Assembly: GCA_039931675.1 (NCBI GenBank) | Contig: JBDTRM010000126.1 | Coordinates: forward strand, 1 to 64,000 | Origin: JAEUTH01 sp039931675 | GTDB taxonomy: Bacteria; Bacteroidota; Bacteroidia; AKYH767-A; OLB10 | Length of the DNA stretch: 64,000 bases | Direction: 5' to 3' | Shown: positions 44,510 through 52,964 of the stretch, one piece after another | Position numbering within the stretch: position 1 is the stretch's first letter | How the letters are laid out: every line of letters begins with the position of its first letter | Notes under the pieces: model-generated | Told to the model about the DNA's origin: nothing | Seen by the model: only the letters and a program-made list of their open reading frames with translations | Databases searched by the model: none | Translations under genes and position numbers: made by a program

Positions 44510-44935
44510 ATGAAAAACACAGAAACATCTTCAAACTACAATAACAAGTCAATCATTTTATTCGATGGCGTATGCAACCTGTGCAATGGTTTTGTGCAGT
44601 TTATAATTAAACGCGACCAACAATCATATTTCCTTTTCGGATCATTACAATCAAATGCAGCAACACAATTGTTGCAACAATTCAATTCGCTCGGTGATAA
44701 ATTATCATCGGTGGTACTCATTGAAAACAATATGGTTTACACACAATCAACAGCAGCTTTAAAAGTTTTAAAACAATTACCGCGATGGAAAATGTTTTAT
44801 GCATTCATCATTTTACCAAAGTTTATAAGAGATGGTATTTATGATTTGACTGCAAAATATCGTTATAAGATTTTTGGTAAAAGAGAAACGTGTATGGTTC
44901 CTACACCTGAATTACAAAGCAGGTTTATTGAATGA
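44510..44935 (+). CDS. DCC-family thiol-disulfide oxidoreductase
   Basis: The N-terminal motif FDGVCNLCNGFVQF (CNLC, C22 and C25) with the D at residue 19 gives the family its name; the D-x-x-C-x-x-C sequence resembles a thioredoxin CxxC. The 141-residue length is standard for DUF393. Family members are thought to shuttle disulfides in the cytosol; targets are unknown. It follows the Tudor-like gene closely. A cluster of dispersed repeats follows. Confidence 0.9.
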   Translation: MKNTETSSNYNNKSIILFDGVCNLCNGFVQFIIKRDQQSYFLFGSLQSNAATQLLQQFNSLGDKLSSVVLIENNMVYTQSTAALKVLKQLPRWKMFYAFIILPKFIRDGIYDLTAKYRYKIFGKRETCMVPTPELQSRFIE

Positions 44936-44966
44936 GTTAATTTGGTTATTTGGCAACTTGGTAATT

Positions 44967-45060
44967 CGTCATTGCGATTCCGATAGCTATCGGAAGAAGC
45001 AATCCGTTAAGGTTTAAGCAAAATTTACTTTCGGAAAGTTCCTTCAACTTTCCGAAAGTT
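44967..45060. repeat. Nested dispersed repeats after the DCC gene
   Basis: At 44967-45004 the CGTCATTGCG...GAAGCAATC repeat carries a CCGATAGCTATCGG palindrome in its centre. At 45027-45060 ACTTTCGGAAAGTT and AACTTTCCGAAAGTT form an inverted pair about 33 bp long. Other ACTTTCGGAAAGTT pairs are at 49608, 52731 and 60902. A single half lies at 45126. Confidence 0.85.
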
Positions 45061-45150
45061 GTGCGGACGAAAATTTCTGACTCCGGCAATTTATTCGGGG
45101 CGGGATGTTATCCCGCGTAACTTTTCTTTCGGAAAGTCGTGCGGAACAAA

Positions 45151-45181
45151 ATGTCTGACACCCGAAAAAGGTGTCTGACAT
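45151..45181. repeat. TGTCTGACA palindrome
   Basis: Full copy of the 31-bp palindrome, identical to the copies at 3250 and 43778. It lies just before the end of accC. A GGGATGTTATCCC repeat precedes it at 45101-45113. Confidence 0.9.
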
Positions 45182-45198
45182 TGAATAACCTTTGCAAA

Positions 45199-46689
45199 CT
45201 ACCTGTTCATCTTCCACTTTGATTGAACTAACTCAATTGCAGTTTCATTTTTAACAGCACCACCATTCCCTTCATTCAACTGTATCGCAGCAATCAATGC
45301 AGCCAATGCTTCCGTTTCTTTTCCATCATCACCATCCATCATTTCAGGATTAAAATAATGTTTCACAAAGTTAGTATCAAAGTTACCTGATGTAAATGCA
45401 TCGTGCTTTAAAACAAATTTGCAAAAGGGAAGTGTAGTGGCAACCCCTGTTATTTTATAATCATCAATAGCACGAATCATTTTTGCAATAGCAGCCGGGC
45501 GATCTTCGGCATATACTATCAGTTTGGCAATCATAGGATCGTAATAAATCGGTATGTCCATCCCTTGCTCGTATGCATCATCGGTGCGCACACCTGGTCC
45601 CTGCGGTGTGCTATACGTTTGAAGGTTACCAATGTCGGGCAAAAAATTATTGGCAGGGTCTTCGGCATATACTCTTACTTCTATGGCGTGTCCTGTTATA
45701 TGCAAATCGTCTTGCTTAAACGAAAGCGCTTCTCCCTGTGCAATTTTCACCTGTTCCTTTACTAAGTCTAAACCCGTTATCATTTCAGTAACGGGATGTT
45801 CCACCTGCAGGCGCGTATTCATCTCCAAAAAGTAAAAGTTGAGTTTTTCATCTACTAAAAACTCTACCGTGCCTGCATTATAATAGTTGCAGGCCTTGGC
45901 AACTAACACAGCACACTCGCCCATTTGTTTGCGCAGTGCAGGAGTGAGTATAGCCGAAGGGGCTTCTTCAATTACCTTCTGATGCCTGCGCTGTATGCTG
46001 CACTCGCGCTCGAAAAGATAAACCATGTTACCCCGCTCATCGCCCAATACCTGAACTTCAATGTGCCGTGGCGAAGTCACAAACTTTTCAATAAAAACAG
46101 CATCATCACCAAATGACGACAATGCCTCGCTTTGCGCCATCTTTAAAAGCTCTTCAAAATTTTGCTCGCGCTCTGCTATGCGCATGCCTTTGCCACCGCC
46201 ACCGGCCGAAGCTTTTATCAGTACCGGGAACCCTATACCTCTCGCAACCTTTTTAGCTTCATTAACATCGGTAATAGCATAATCAGTTCCGGGCACTAAC
46301 GGGATATTGAATTTTTTCGCAGCCGCCTTTGCCGAAAGCTTGCTGCCCATCACATCCATTGACTCAGCCGAAGGGCCGATAAAAATCAATCCTGCTGCTT
46401 TCACCTGCCGTGCAAAACCGGCATTCTCCGAAAGAAATCCATATCCCGGATGTATAGCATCAGCGCCTGTCATCAGCGCAGCTTCAATTATTTTATCTCC
46501 CTTAAGATACGATTGCGATGAAGCCGCAGGTCCTATCAGCACAGCTTCGTCAGCATACCTCACGTGCAGGGCACTCCGGTCGGCTTCAGAATATACTGCC
46601 ACACACTTTATCCCCACCTCGCGCAGCGAACGCATGATGCGCAGTGTTATCTCTCCCCTGTTGGCTATTAATACTTTTTTGATTTTCAC
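45199..46689 (-). CDS. accC: Biotin carboxylase subunit
   Basis: The 496-residue protein is the ATP-grasp biotin carboxylase that carboxylates biotin on BCCP for fatty acid synthesis, or a paralogue for another acyl-CoA carboxylase. The start IKKVLIANRGEIT, ATP-binding GGGGKGMRI, catalytic EFLVDE.LNFYFLEMNTRLQVEHPVTE pieces and RVYAEDP are intact. It has about 45 extra residues at the C-terminus relative to E. coli AccC. No accB or acyltransferase subunit is adjacent, which leaves the partner open. A repeat-rich spacer follows. Confidence 0.9.
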   Translation of the reverse strand: MKIKKVLIANRGEITLRIMRSLREVGIKCVAVYSEADRSALHVRYADEAVLIGPAASSQSYLKGDKIIEAALMTGADAIHPGYGFLSENAGFARQVKAAGLIFIGPSAESMDVMGSKLSAKAAAKKFNIPLVPGTDYAITDVNEAKKVARGIGFPVLIKASAGGGGKGMRIAEREQNFEELLKMAQSEALSSFGDDAVFIEKFVTSPRHIEVQVLGDERGNMVYLFERECSIQRRHQKVIEEAPSAILTPALRKQMGECAVLVAKACNYYNAGTVEFLVDEKLNFYFLEMNTRLQVEHPVTEMITGLDLVKEQVKIAQGEALSFKQDDLHITGHAIEVRVYAEDPANNFLPDIGNLQTYSTPQGPGVRTDDAYEQGMDIPIYYDPMIAKLIVYAEDRPAAIAKMIRAIDDYKITGVATTLPFCKFVLKHDAFTSGNFDTNFVKHYFNPEMMDGDDGKETEALAALIAAIQLNEGNGGAVKNETAIELVQSKWKMNR

Positions 46690-47109
46690 GTTATGCTAAT
46701 GTTTTTTTTGCGGGCTAATATACGGTTTGTAGTTTACGGTTTCGGGTTTAGAGTTTGGGGTTTTAAAAAAGCACACAGAGACACGGAGAAGCACGGAGAA
46801 TTAATTTGCATAGAAGTTCAACTTTGACAAAGTTCTTCACTTTGTTAAAGTTTTTTCGAAAGACAACTCACACGCGCAGCCAGTAATAGCGAGCTTCAGT
46901 TCGCTTTAAAAAATCAAATGATTCCCCTCCGTTTGAACTTTGGCAAAATGAAGAACTTTGTCAAGGCAAACCCAACATATCTCAACATAAAAAAGCCTTC
47001 ATACTATTGTAAACAATTGCGCGTTAATAACTCACCTCTATAAAACTAAAACGTTTTATAGAGGTATATCAGAGTTCTTACTTTTGTTCCAATAATCTCC
47101 ATATTGAAA
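46690..47109. other. Divergent intergenic region, accC / outer membrane protein
   Basis: No gene is supported in these 420 bp. Seen here are a CACAGAGACACGGAGAAGCA word near 46774 typical of a dispersed Bacteroidota repeat, paired words GAACTTTGACAAAGTTC-like at 46820-46850, and AGCGAGCTTCAGTTCGCT. A perfect 12-bp palindrome at 47034-47065 lies just before the promoter-like box of the outer membrane gene. Confidence 0.6.
47034..47086 (+). promoter_or_regulatory. Promoter with palindromic operator candidate
   Basis: ACCTCTATAAAA (47034-47045) and TTTTATAGAGGT (47054-47065) form a perfect 12-bp inverted repeat with an 8-bp spacer. The exact -7 box TACTTTTG follows at 47079-47086, and the T-rich arm of the palindrome sits 21 bp before it, where the -33 element should be. 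The leader would be about 15-20 bases. The layout suits a repressor or activator site; the regulator is unknown. Confidence 0.5.
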
Positions 47110-47934
47110 ATGAGAAAAACCATCTTATCTTATGCCTTAGTAGTTTTTGCCTTTGCTGCAAACGCACAAGAAAACATGATGTCGAAGCGCGGCACCCCCA
47201 TACTGCCCGAAGTTGGCGATTACGCTATTAGTTTTGATGCAACACCTTTCCTTCGTTATGCCGGCAACATGTTTAATCAAAACGGAAATGAAGCGCCCAC
47301 TGCCGATTATACGTATAATAACCCCTTTACTATTACCGGTTTGTATGTAAATGCGCCTAACTCAGCCTACCGTGCTAAACTGCGCCTGGGTTTTGGCTCC
47401 ACATCACAAGATCAGTACGCTGAACTATTATTAGATGGCGGCAATCCAAATCACCTGCTTACAACCAATAAAACCAAGGTAAACGCAACCAATATTACCA
47501 TTGGCTTGGGAATGCAAAAATCACGTGGCAAGCACAGGTTGCATGCTAACTATGGTGTGGATGCAATGCTCACTTTCGGTACTGGTTTAGATACAACTTA
47601 TACCTATGGCCAGAAGCTGAATGAAAATACCCAAACACCAACGCTTGGCCCCCGGCCTACCAAAGTTAATTCAGGAAGCACTTTCGGCTTTAGTGTGCGC
47701 GGCTTTATTGGTGTTGAATATTTCTTTGCTCCAAAAATATCATTCGGTGCTGAGTATGGCTGGGGCATAGGCATAGCCACACATGGTAAGGGAACAAATA
47801 CCGATGAATTTGTTGATAGTTCGAGCGGGGCCGATATAGTGGTAACCGGAGATACAAAAACAGGAAAATCATCCCATTTTGGTGCTGATATAGATAATAA
47901 GGGAGGGGCAATAGCAATTACATTTTACTTCTAA
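47110..47934 (+). CDS. Outer membrane beta-barrel protein
   Basis: A 274-residue protein starting at the ATG at 47110 (MRKTILSYALVVFAFAANAQ); an upstream in-frame TTG at 47104 is less likely. After the signal peptide the sequence has alternating hydrophobic strands (for example YAISFDATPFLRYAGNMF, KISFGAEYGWGIG) and ends in aromatic AITFYF, the C-terminal strand signal for BAM insertion. It resembles small OmpA-type or OprF-like barrels without the OmpA peptidoglycan domain. A palindromic operator candidate lies upstream and a terminator follows directly. Confidence 0.82.
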   Translation: MRKTILSYALVVFAFAANAQENMMSKRGTPILPEVGDYAISFDATPFLRYAGNMFNQNGNEAPTADYTYNNPFTITGLYVNAPNSAYRAKLRLGFGSTSQDQYAELLLDGGNPNHLLTTNKTKVNATNITIGLGMQKSRGKHRLHANYGVDAMLTFGTGLDTTYTYGQKLNENTQTPTLGPRPTKVNSGSTFGFSVRGFIGVEYFFAPKISFGAEYGWGIGIATHGKGTNTDEFVDSSSGADIVVTGDTKTGKSSHFGADIDNKGGAIAITFYF

Positions 47935-47961
47935 AAAACGCAGATTTAGTTGATTATAAGT

Positions 47962-47997
47962 TAACCCCGGCCAAAAAGGTTGGGGTTTCTTTTTTTC
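47962..47997 (+). terminator. Terminator of outer membrane protein gene
   Basis: Stem AACCCCGGCC / GGTTGGGGTT (with G-T pairs) and loop AAAAA, followed by a T-rich run. It is 27 bp past the stop codon. Confidence 0.85.
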
Positions 47998-48038
47998 TTG
48001 TCAATCAAAGCTTGTCATCCCGCAAGTAACTACACCTT

Positions 48039-48183
48039 GTCATCCTGCAAGGAACTTCTGTGAAAAGGAACGCATGATTGTACTTGCTCAACTGATTGTT
48101 TGGAAACGAATTTTCTTTCAGTCAAACAATTGTCTGTAATCAGAAAATTCGTTGCTAAACGCAGAGGTTCCTTTCAGGATGAC
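48039..48183. repeat. 145-bp imperfect palindrome
   Basis: Outer arms GTCATCCTGCAAGGAACTTC (48039-) and GAGGTTCCTTTCAGGATGAC (-48183) pair at about 20 of 22 positions. Inner arms ACGAATTTTCT (48106-48116) and AGAAAATTCGT (48142-48152) pair perfectly. ATTGTTTG (48095) and CAAACAAT (48123) offer a competing pairing. It lies between convergent genes with no reading frame, as for a miniature non-coding element. The GTCATCCTG end word also recurs at 48014 and 32186. Confidence 0.8.
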
Positions 48184-48221
48184 CGGGTCGGAGTAAGGAA
48201 AAAACTTGTCATACTGAAAGG

Positions 48222-48253
48222 AAAAAGCCACCTTGATCAAAAGATGGCTTTTT
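48222..48253. terminator. Terminator for the FN3 protein gene
   Basis: AAAAAGCCACCTT and AAGATGGCTTTTT pair around GATCAA. With an A-run on one side and a T-run on the other it can act on both strands; the gene on the minus strand ends at 48300, about 50 bp away. Confidence 0.85.
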
Positions 48254-48299
48254 AATTATCCTGTTTTAAAACTGAAAACAGTAAACAGTAAACTAAAAA

Positions 48300-49487
48300 T
48301 TAATGTTGCACATAAAACTTCTGTGTAGTAACGCCTTCATCACTTCTAAGCTCAACATAATAAAGTCCGTTCTTCAAATTACTTACATTCATCTCAAACT
48401 GGTTATTGCCTTCACGTGCCGATTGTTTTTGCTCCATGTATGTTATTCCATAAAAATCACGAATTGCAAATGTTACCTGTTGCGATAATTTATAATCTAA
48501 GTTTAAAGTAATTTTATCACTTGCCGGATTTGGATTAATCTGCATGGGCGAAGGGAAAACAAAATATGCCGAAGCAGACCATGCACTTAAAACAACAGCG
48601 CCTGCAGGACTTGCGCAAACTCCCTGCACCTGCCATTCATAACTAACACCCGAAAGTAATCCGGTAATCAATTTTGAATTAGTAGTAGATGTTGTTGCAA
48701 TCCATGCAGCAGTGTTGGCAGGTTTATAACGTATATTATACGAAAGAGCGCCTGTAGCATTCCATGAAAGCGCTATCCCGTTAACTGTTGCAGCAGCCGA
48801 AGTTAATCCCGTAGGAGTAGCACAGGTGTTAAGCCCCAGGGTATGGAACGTTGCACTTGGCGACCATGCGCTGTAAACTACAACTCCCGCAGCAGTAATG
48901 CAAACACTGCGTACCTGCCATTGGTAATTTGTATTTGAAACAAGGCCAGTAAGATTTTTAAAATTGTTTGTTGTGTTTTTTATTGTCCATGCCAGTGATC
49001 CGGCTACCCTATACCTGAGGCGATAAGATGATGCGCCTGTTGTTCCCCAGTTTACTTTAGCGCTTGTAGTAGTAATGTTATTAGTATATAACCCGGTAGG
49101 AACATTGCAGGCATTTGTTATACCCAATGTTGTAAAATAAGATAATGGCGAAAATGCACCTAATGCAATTACACCTCCTGCCGGTGAATAACCTGCCTGC
49201 ACCTGGTATTCGTAAGATGAATTAGAAGCAAGGCCGGTAAGATTAGCGCTGTTAGTTGTTGCGGTTACAGTTAACCACAAGTTATTAGGCGCAGGCGAGA
49301 GCCTGTACCTTACGTTATAAATTATTGCACCTGTTACGGCATTCCAGTTTACGGTGGCGCTGTTGTTAGTAATGTTTGTTGCGTTTAATCCCGAAGGTGT
49401 GCCGCAGCCGGTGCCTTGAGCATGCAAGTAGCCAATTGATAATACAAATGCCACTATAAGAGTAGTGATGTAGTTTTTTGATTTCAT
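48300..49487 (-). CDS. T9SS-secreted protein with three FN3 domains
   Basis: Start at the ATG near 49487 gives MKSKNYITTLIVAFVLSIG, a good signal peptide; a further upstream start at 49541 adds a non-signal stretch. Three fibronectin type III domains follow (about 28-120, 125-218, 222-310), each with the N..SA.V.W pattern such as SATVNWNAVTGA, SAKVNWGTTGA and GIALSWNATGA. The C-terminus is a type A T9SS sorting domain (INPNPASDKITLNL, NLKNGLYYVELRS). The FN3 set is a spacer or adhesive module; no catalytic domain is present. Confidence 0.9.
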   Translation of the reverse strand: MKSKNYITTLIVAFVLSIGYLHAQGTGCGTPSGLNATNITNNSATVNWNAVTGAIIYNVRYRLSPAPNNLWLTVTATTNSANLTGLASNSSYEYQVQAGYSPAGGVIALGAFSPLSYFTTLGITNACNVPTGLYTNNITTTSAKVNWGTTGASSYRLRYRVAGSLAWTIKNTTNNFKNLTGLVSNTNYQWQVRSVCITAAGVVVYSAWSPSATFHTLGLNTCATPTGLTSAAATVNGIALSWNATGALSYNIRYKPANTAAWIATTSTTNSKLITGLLSGVSYEWQVQGVCASPAGAVVLSAWSASAYFVFPSPMQINPNPASDKITLNLDYKLSQQVTFAIRDFYGITYMEQKQSAREGNNQFEMNVSNLKNGLYYVELRSDEGVTTQKFYVQH

Positions 49488-49917
49488 TTTATTTATGTTT
49501 TTAGAAAGGCTAATGTATATTTTTTTTGAAATAGAATGCACTCTATATATAATAGCATGGTTAAGTTATTGTTTTACAATTGTTGTTTTTTCAGGGATAG
49601 GTTCAACAACTTTCGGAAAGTTGAACTCCGATAGCTATCGCGAGTTTCCGAAAGTAAAGTCGTGCTCAATTTCCAATTTCTGATTCACACTCTGCAATGT
49701 GTCAGACACAATCCAAATTTCCAATTTCCAATTTCTAATTACTTCAATACCCAAATACTTACTTTCATGCTATTGTATCAAATAAATTTTCTTTAATAAT
49801 TTGCTGTAGTTAAATCAGGATTGTTGAATCATTTTTTTTCTTATTGTAATTTAACACTTGATTTGCATTATTAATACTTTTTACCACATTTGATGTGTCA
49901 ACCAAAATTGCATCTAT
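49488..49917. other. Regulatory region upstream of TonB receptor
   Basis: No gene is supported. Positions 49605-49831 are duplicated at 52728-52940, upstream of the T9SS hydrolase-like gene. The shared part includes an ACTTTCGGAAAGTT inverted pair, TCCAAATTTC words and about 80 bp of near-identity starting ACCCAAATACTTACTTTCAT. The first copy has an extra CGATAGCTATCG palindrome between the arms. A promoter candidate lies at 49773-49803. Confidence 0.75.
49773..49803 (+). promoter_or_regulatory. Promoter candidate of TonB receptor
   Basis: TTG at 49773-49775, then a 20-base gap and ATAATTTG at 49796-49803, a near match to TAnnTTTG. The same arrangement occurs at 52882-52912 in the duplicated region. 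The leader would be about 105 bases. Confidence 0.45.
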
Positions 49918-52704
49918 ATGAAAAAGCAAATTGTTGTACCGGTTATTTTCCTATTGCTCTTTACCATAAACATTAATGCACAACAGTTAACCGGCACTAT
50001 TCGAGATGCAAAAACCAATGAAGCTATTGTTGGCGCAACCATTGTAATTAAAGGAACAACAACAGGAACAACTACTGATGTAGATGGAAAATTTGTATTG
50101 AAAGTAACACAGCCGTTGCCTGTTATTGTTTTGATTTCATACACAGGTTATAATGGAGAAGAAATAAAAATAACCTCGCTCGAAAAACCTTTCACTGTAA
50201 AACTAAAACTGAAACAAGTTGAACTTAAAGGTGCAGATATAACCGAAAGCCGCATTTCTGAAAAAGAAAAAGAATCGCCTCTTACAGTTGAATCAATGGA
50301 TCGCCTTGCCATTAAAGAATGTGCGCAAACATCTTTCTATGAAGGTCTCGGAACTTTGAAAGGTGTTGATCTTACCTCTGCAAGTCTTGGTTTCACTATA
50401 ATTAATACGAGAGGTTTTAACAGCACATCGCCTGTGCGTTCATTGCAGGTTATTGATGGTGTGGATAACCAGGCACCGGGTTTGAATTTTTCGCTTGGTA
50501 ATTTTCTCGGATCATCAGAGCTTGATGTTTTAAAAGTTGATATCATATCAGGAGCAAGTTCTGCATATTATGGTCCCAACGCTTTTAATGGTGTAATCAG
50601 CATGACTACTCGCAGCCCCTTTGTGCAGCCGGGTTTAGAAGTTTCATTTAAAGCGGGAGAACAAAATCTTTATGAAACTGCAATAAGATGGGCACAGGTC
50701 TTTAAAAATAAAAAAGGCGATGAAAAGTTTGGCTACAAATTGAACATCTATTACATGCAGGCAAAAGACTGGGAAGCTAACAACAGCGATGCCACCCAAC
50801 AATCGAAAAGCCCTGAAGGCAGTCCCGGAGGTTATGATGCCGTTAATCGTTATGGTGATGAATATAATGCATGGAATGATGCTGCCAAATCGGGATATAG
50901 TTTATCCGGCCTTGCCATAACCTATCGCACGGGATATTGGGAAAGAGATTTGGTTGATTATAAGGCTGAAAATTTAAAACTCGGTACAGCACTTCATTAT
51001 AAAATAAAAAACGATGTTCAGTTAATGTTATGTTCCAATTTTGGCACAGGAACCACTGTTTACCAGGGCGACAATCGTTACAGCTTAAAAGAGATTTTGT
51101 TTTTTCAGAATAGAATTGAATTGAAAAAGGAAAATAAATATTTTATTCGTGCTTATGCAACCAATGAAGATGCAGGCAATTCTTATGATGCTTTTTTTAC
51201 TGCTCTAAAATTGCAACAATCTTGCAAGGTTGACTACGATTGGGCGAAGGATTATACTAACTATTGGGCCTCTCATTATACTAATTATATACACAATTTA
51301 CCCGGTTTTCCTCAGCCTCCTCCAGCTCCTTGGACTCCAAAGCAATGGGAAGATTATGTAAATTCAATTAATCCCTGGCTGCTTGCCAATTATCCTGACT
51401 CAATGAAATTATTTCACAGCATTGCTCATGCTTACGCTGATAATCATATCGGGCTGCCAGGTCAGTCGCCTTTTATTGCTCCCGGAACAGCGGCATTTGA
51501 TTCAGCATTTAAATCAGTTACCACAAAACTTTTTACGGAAGGCGGTTCACGCTTTTATGATAAGTCTGCATTGTACCACGTAGCAGGTGAATATAAGTTT
51601 GCGCCATCGTTGATGGATATTACAATGGGAGGAAATTATAGGATGTACAGGCCTGATTCGAAAGGAACTATTTTTAAGGATACGGGTAACGTTACCATTA
51701 CCAATAGTGAATTTGGTATTTATGCCGGGTTGGAGAAAAAAATTCTTAATGATAAATTGAAATTGAATGTTACAGGAAGACTTGACAAAAACGAAAACTT
51801 CCACTACCTTTTTTCACCAGCATTAAGTGCTGTTTATACTTTCAATCCCAAACAAATTATCAGGACATCATTTTCATCAGCATTTAGAAATCCAACCCTG
51901 GGTGACCAGTATTTATATTATAATGTAAGCCCTTTGGTGTTGCTTATTGGTAATTTAAATGGTTTTGATTCTTTGATTACGGTGCCAAGCATAATTGATG
52001 CAATGAATACTCAAAACCCTGATACTCTTGTTTATTTTAATGTAAAACCCATTCGTCCCGAGGAAGTAAAAACAATTGAATTGGGATACAGAACAACATT
52101 GTTTAACAATCTATATATGGATGTAGTGGCATATTATAGCCGTTATAAGCATTTCATCGGATATAAAATTGGTGCTTTGAAAGGTTACGATCCTAGTGGT
52201 TTTATTTATCCAAACAAAATTTACCGGGTTGCCACTAACTCAGAAGATGAAGTAACTACAAGAGGTGTAGCAGTTGGATTGAATTATTATTTCAAAAAAT
52301 TTTTTGCCATCAATGGAAACTATTCTTACAACCTGCTTGATCGTGGAGGCTCCACTGATCCTTTAATCCCTGCTTTCAATACACCAACAAATAAATTCAA
52401 TATTGGATTATCTGGAAGAGATATTGATACACACCTGTTCAATAAAATTCATATCAGAAACATTGGATTCAATTTTAACTATAAATGGATTGAAGGTTTT
52501 CAGTATGAAGGTTCACCTCAGTTTACAGGATATGTTCCTTCGTATAGTATGGTTGATGCACAGGTAAGTTATCATGCCAATAAAATCCACTCCACTTTCA
52601 AATTAGGATCATCTAATCTTTTTGACAAAAGAACGTTTACAGTATATGGCGGACCAATTGTAGGGCGCCTTGCATACTTTTCTATTTTGTTTGAGATGAA
52701 TTGA
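49918..52704 (+). CDS. TonB-dependent receptor with carboxypeptidase-like N-domain
   Basis: A 928-residue outer membrane receptor. The signal peptide (to about 21, INAQ) leads to a carboxypeptidase D regulatory-like domain (LTGTIRDAKTNEAIVGATI) and then a plug domain (ESPLTVESMDRLAIKECAQ, TRGFNSTSPVRSLQVIDGV, ISGASSAYYGPNAFNGVI). About 700 residues form the barrel, ending in YFSILFEMN, the aromatic-rich last strand. It imports an unknown large ligand powered by TonB-ExbBD. No SusD partner is adjacent. It shares its upstream region with the next gene. Confidence 0.94.
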   Translation: MKKQIVVPVIFLLLFTININAQQLTGTIRDAKTNEAIVGATIVIKGTTTGTTTDVDGKFVLKVTQPLPVIVLISYTGYNGEEIKITSLEKPFTVKLKLKQVELKGADITESRISEKEKESPLTVESMDRLAIKECAQTSFYEGLGTLKGVDLTSASLGFTIINTRGFNSTSPVRSLQVIDGVDNQAPGLNFSLGNFLGSSELDVLKVDIISGASSAYYGPNAFNGVISMTTRSPFVQPGLEVSFKAGEQNLYETAIRWAQVFKNKKGDEKFGYKLNIYYMQAKDWEANNSDATQQSKSPEGSPGGYDAVNRYGDEYNAWNDAAKSGYSLSGLAITYRTGYWERDLVDYKAENLKLGTALHYKIKNDVQLMLCSNFGTGTTVYQGDNRYSLKEILFFQNRIELKKENKYFIRAYATNEDAGNSYDAFFTALKLQQSCKVDYDWAKDYTNYWASHYTNYIHNLPGFPQPPPAPWTPKQWEDYVNSINPWLLANYPDSMKLFHSIAHAYADNHIGLPGQSPFIAPGTAAFDSAFKSVTTKLFTEGGSRFYDKSALYHVAGEYKFAPSLMDITMGGNYRMYRPDSKGTIFKDTGNVTITNSEFGIYAGLEKKILNDKLKLNVTGRLDKNENFHYLFSPALSAVYTFNPKQIIRTSFSSAFRNPTLGDQYLYYNVSPLVLLIGNLNGFDSLITVPSIIDAMNTQNPDTLVYFNVKPIRPEEVKTIELGYRTTLFNNLYMDVVAYYSRYKHFIGYKIGALKGYDPSGFIYPNKIYRVATNSEDEVTTRGVAVGLNYYFKKFFAINGNYSYNLLDRGGSTDPLIPAFNTPTNKFNIGLSGRDIDTHLFNKIHIRNIGFNFNYKWIEGFQYEGSPQFTGYVPSYSMVDAQVSYHANKIHSTFKLGSSNLFDKRTFTVYGGPIVGRLAYFSILFEMN

Positions 52705-52727
52705 TTTGAAGTTTCCAATTTCATTCG

Positions 52728-52940
52728 ATCAACTTTCGGAAAGTTGAAGGAACTTTCCGAAAGTAAAGTTGTATTCAATTTCAAATTTCTAATTCGCACT
52801 TATCAATGTGTATGACGTAATCCAAATTTCAATTTTCCAATTTCAAATTCCCCCATCACCCAAATACTTACTTTCATGCTATTGTATTAAATAAATTTTC
52901 TTTAATAATTTGCATAAATTAAATTACGTTTGTTGAATCA
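52728..52940. repeat. Duplicated upstream region, second copy
   Basis: This segment repeats 49605-49831. The last 85 bases (ACCCAAATACTTACTTTCAT onward to TTGTTGAATCATT) are nearly identical; earlier parts share the ACTTTCGGAAAGTT pair and TCCAAATTTC words. It includes the promoter-like TTG at 52882 and ATAATTTG ending at 52912. Confidence 0.8.
52882..52912 (+). promoter_or_regulatory. Promoter candidate of T9SS hydrolase-like gene
   Basis: TTG at 52882-52884 and ATAATTTG at 52905-52912, with a 20-base gap, match the element at 49773-49803. The predicted start lies about 45 bases before the ATG at 52965. Confidence 0.45.
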
Positions 52941-52964
52941 TTTAAATCTTTAAACTAAAAAACT

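Noticed and set aside
48000..48260. Phage attachment site or integron-like array
   Set aside because: Palindromes but no integrase, no attC-like spacing and no direct repeats seen.
49488..49541. Longer N-terminus for the FN3/T9SS protein
   Set aside because: It hides the signal peptide that begins at 49487.
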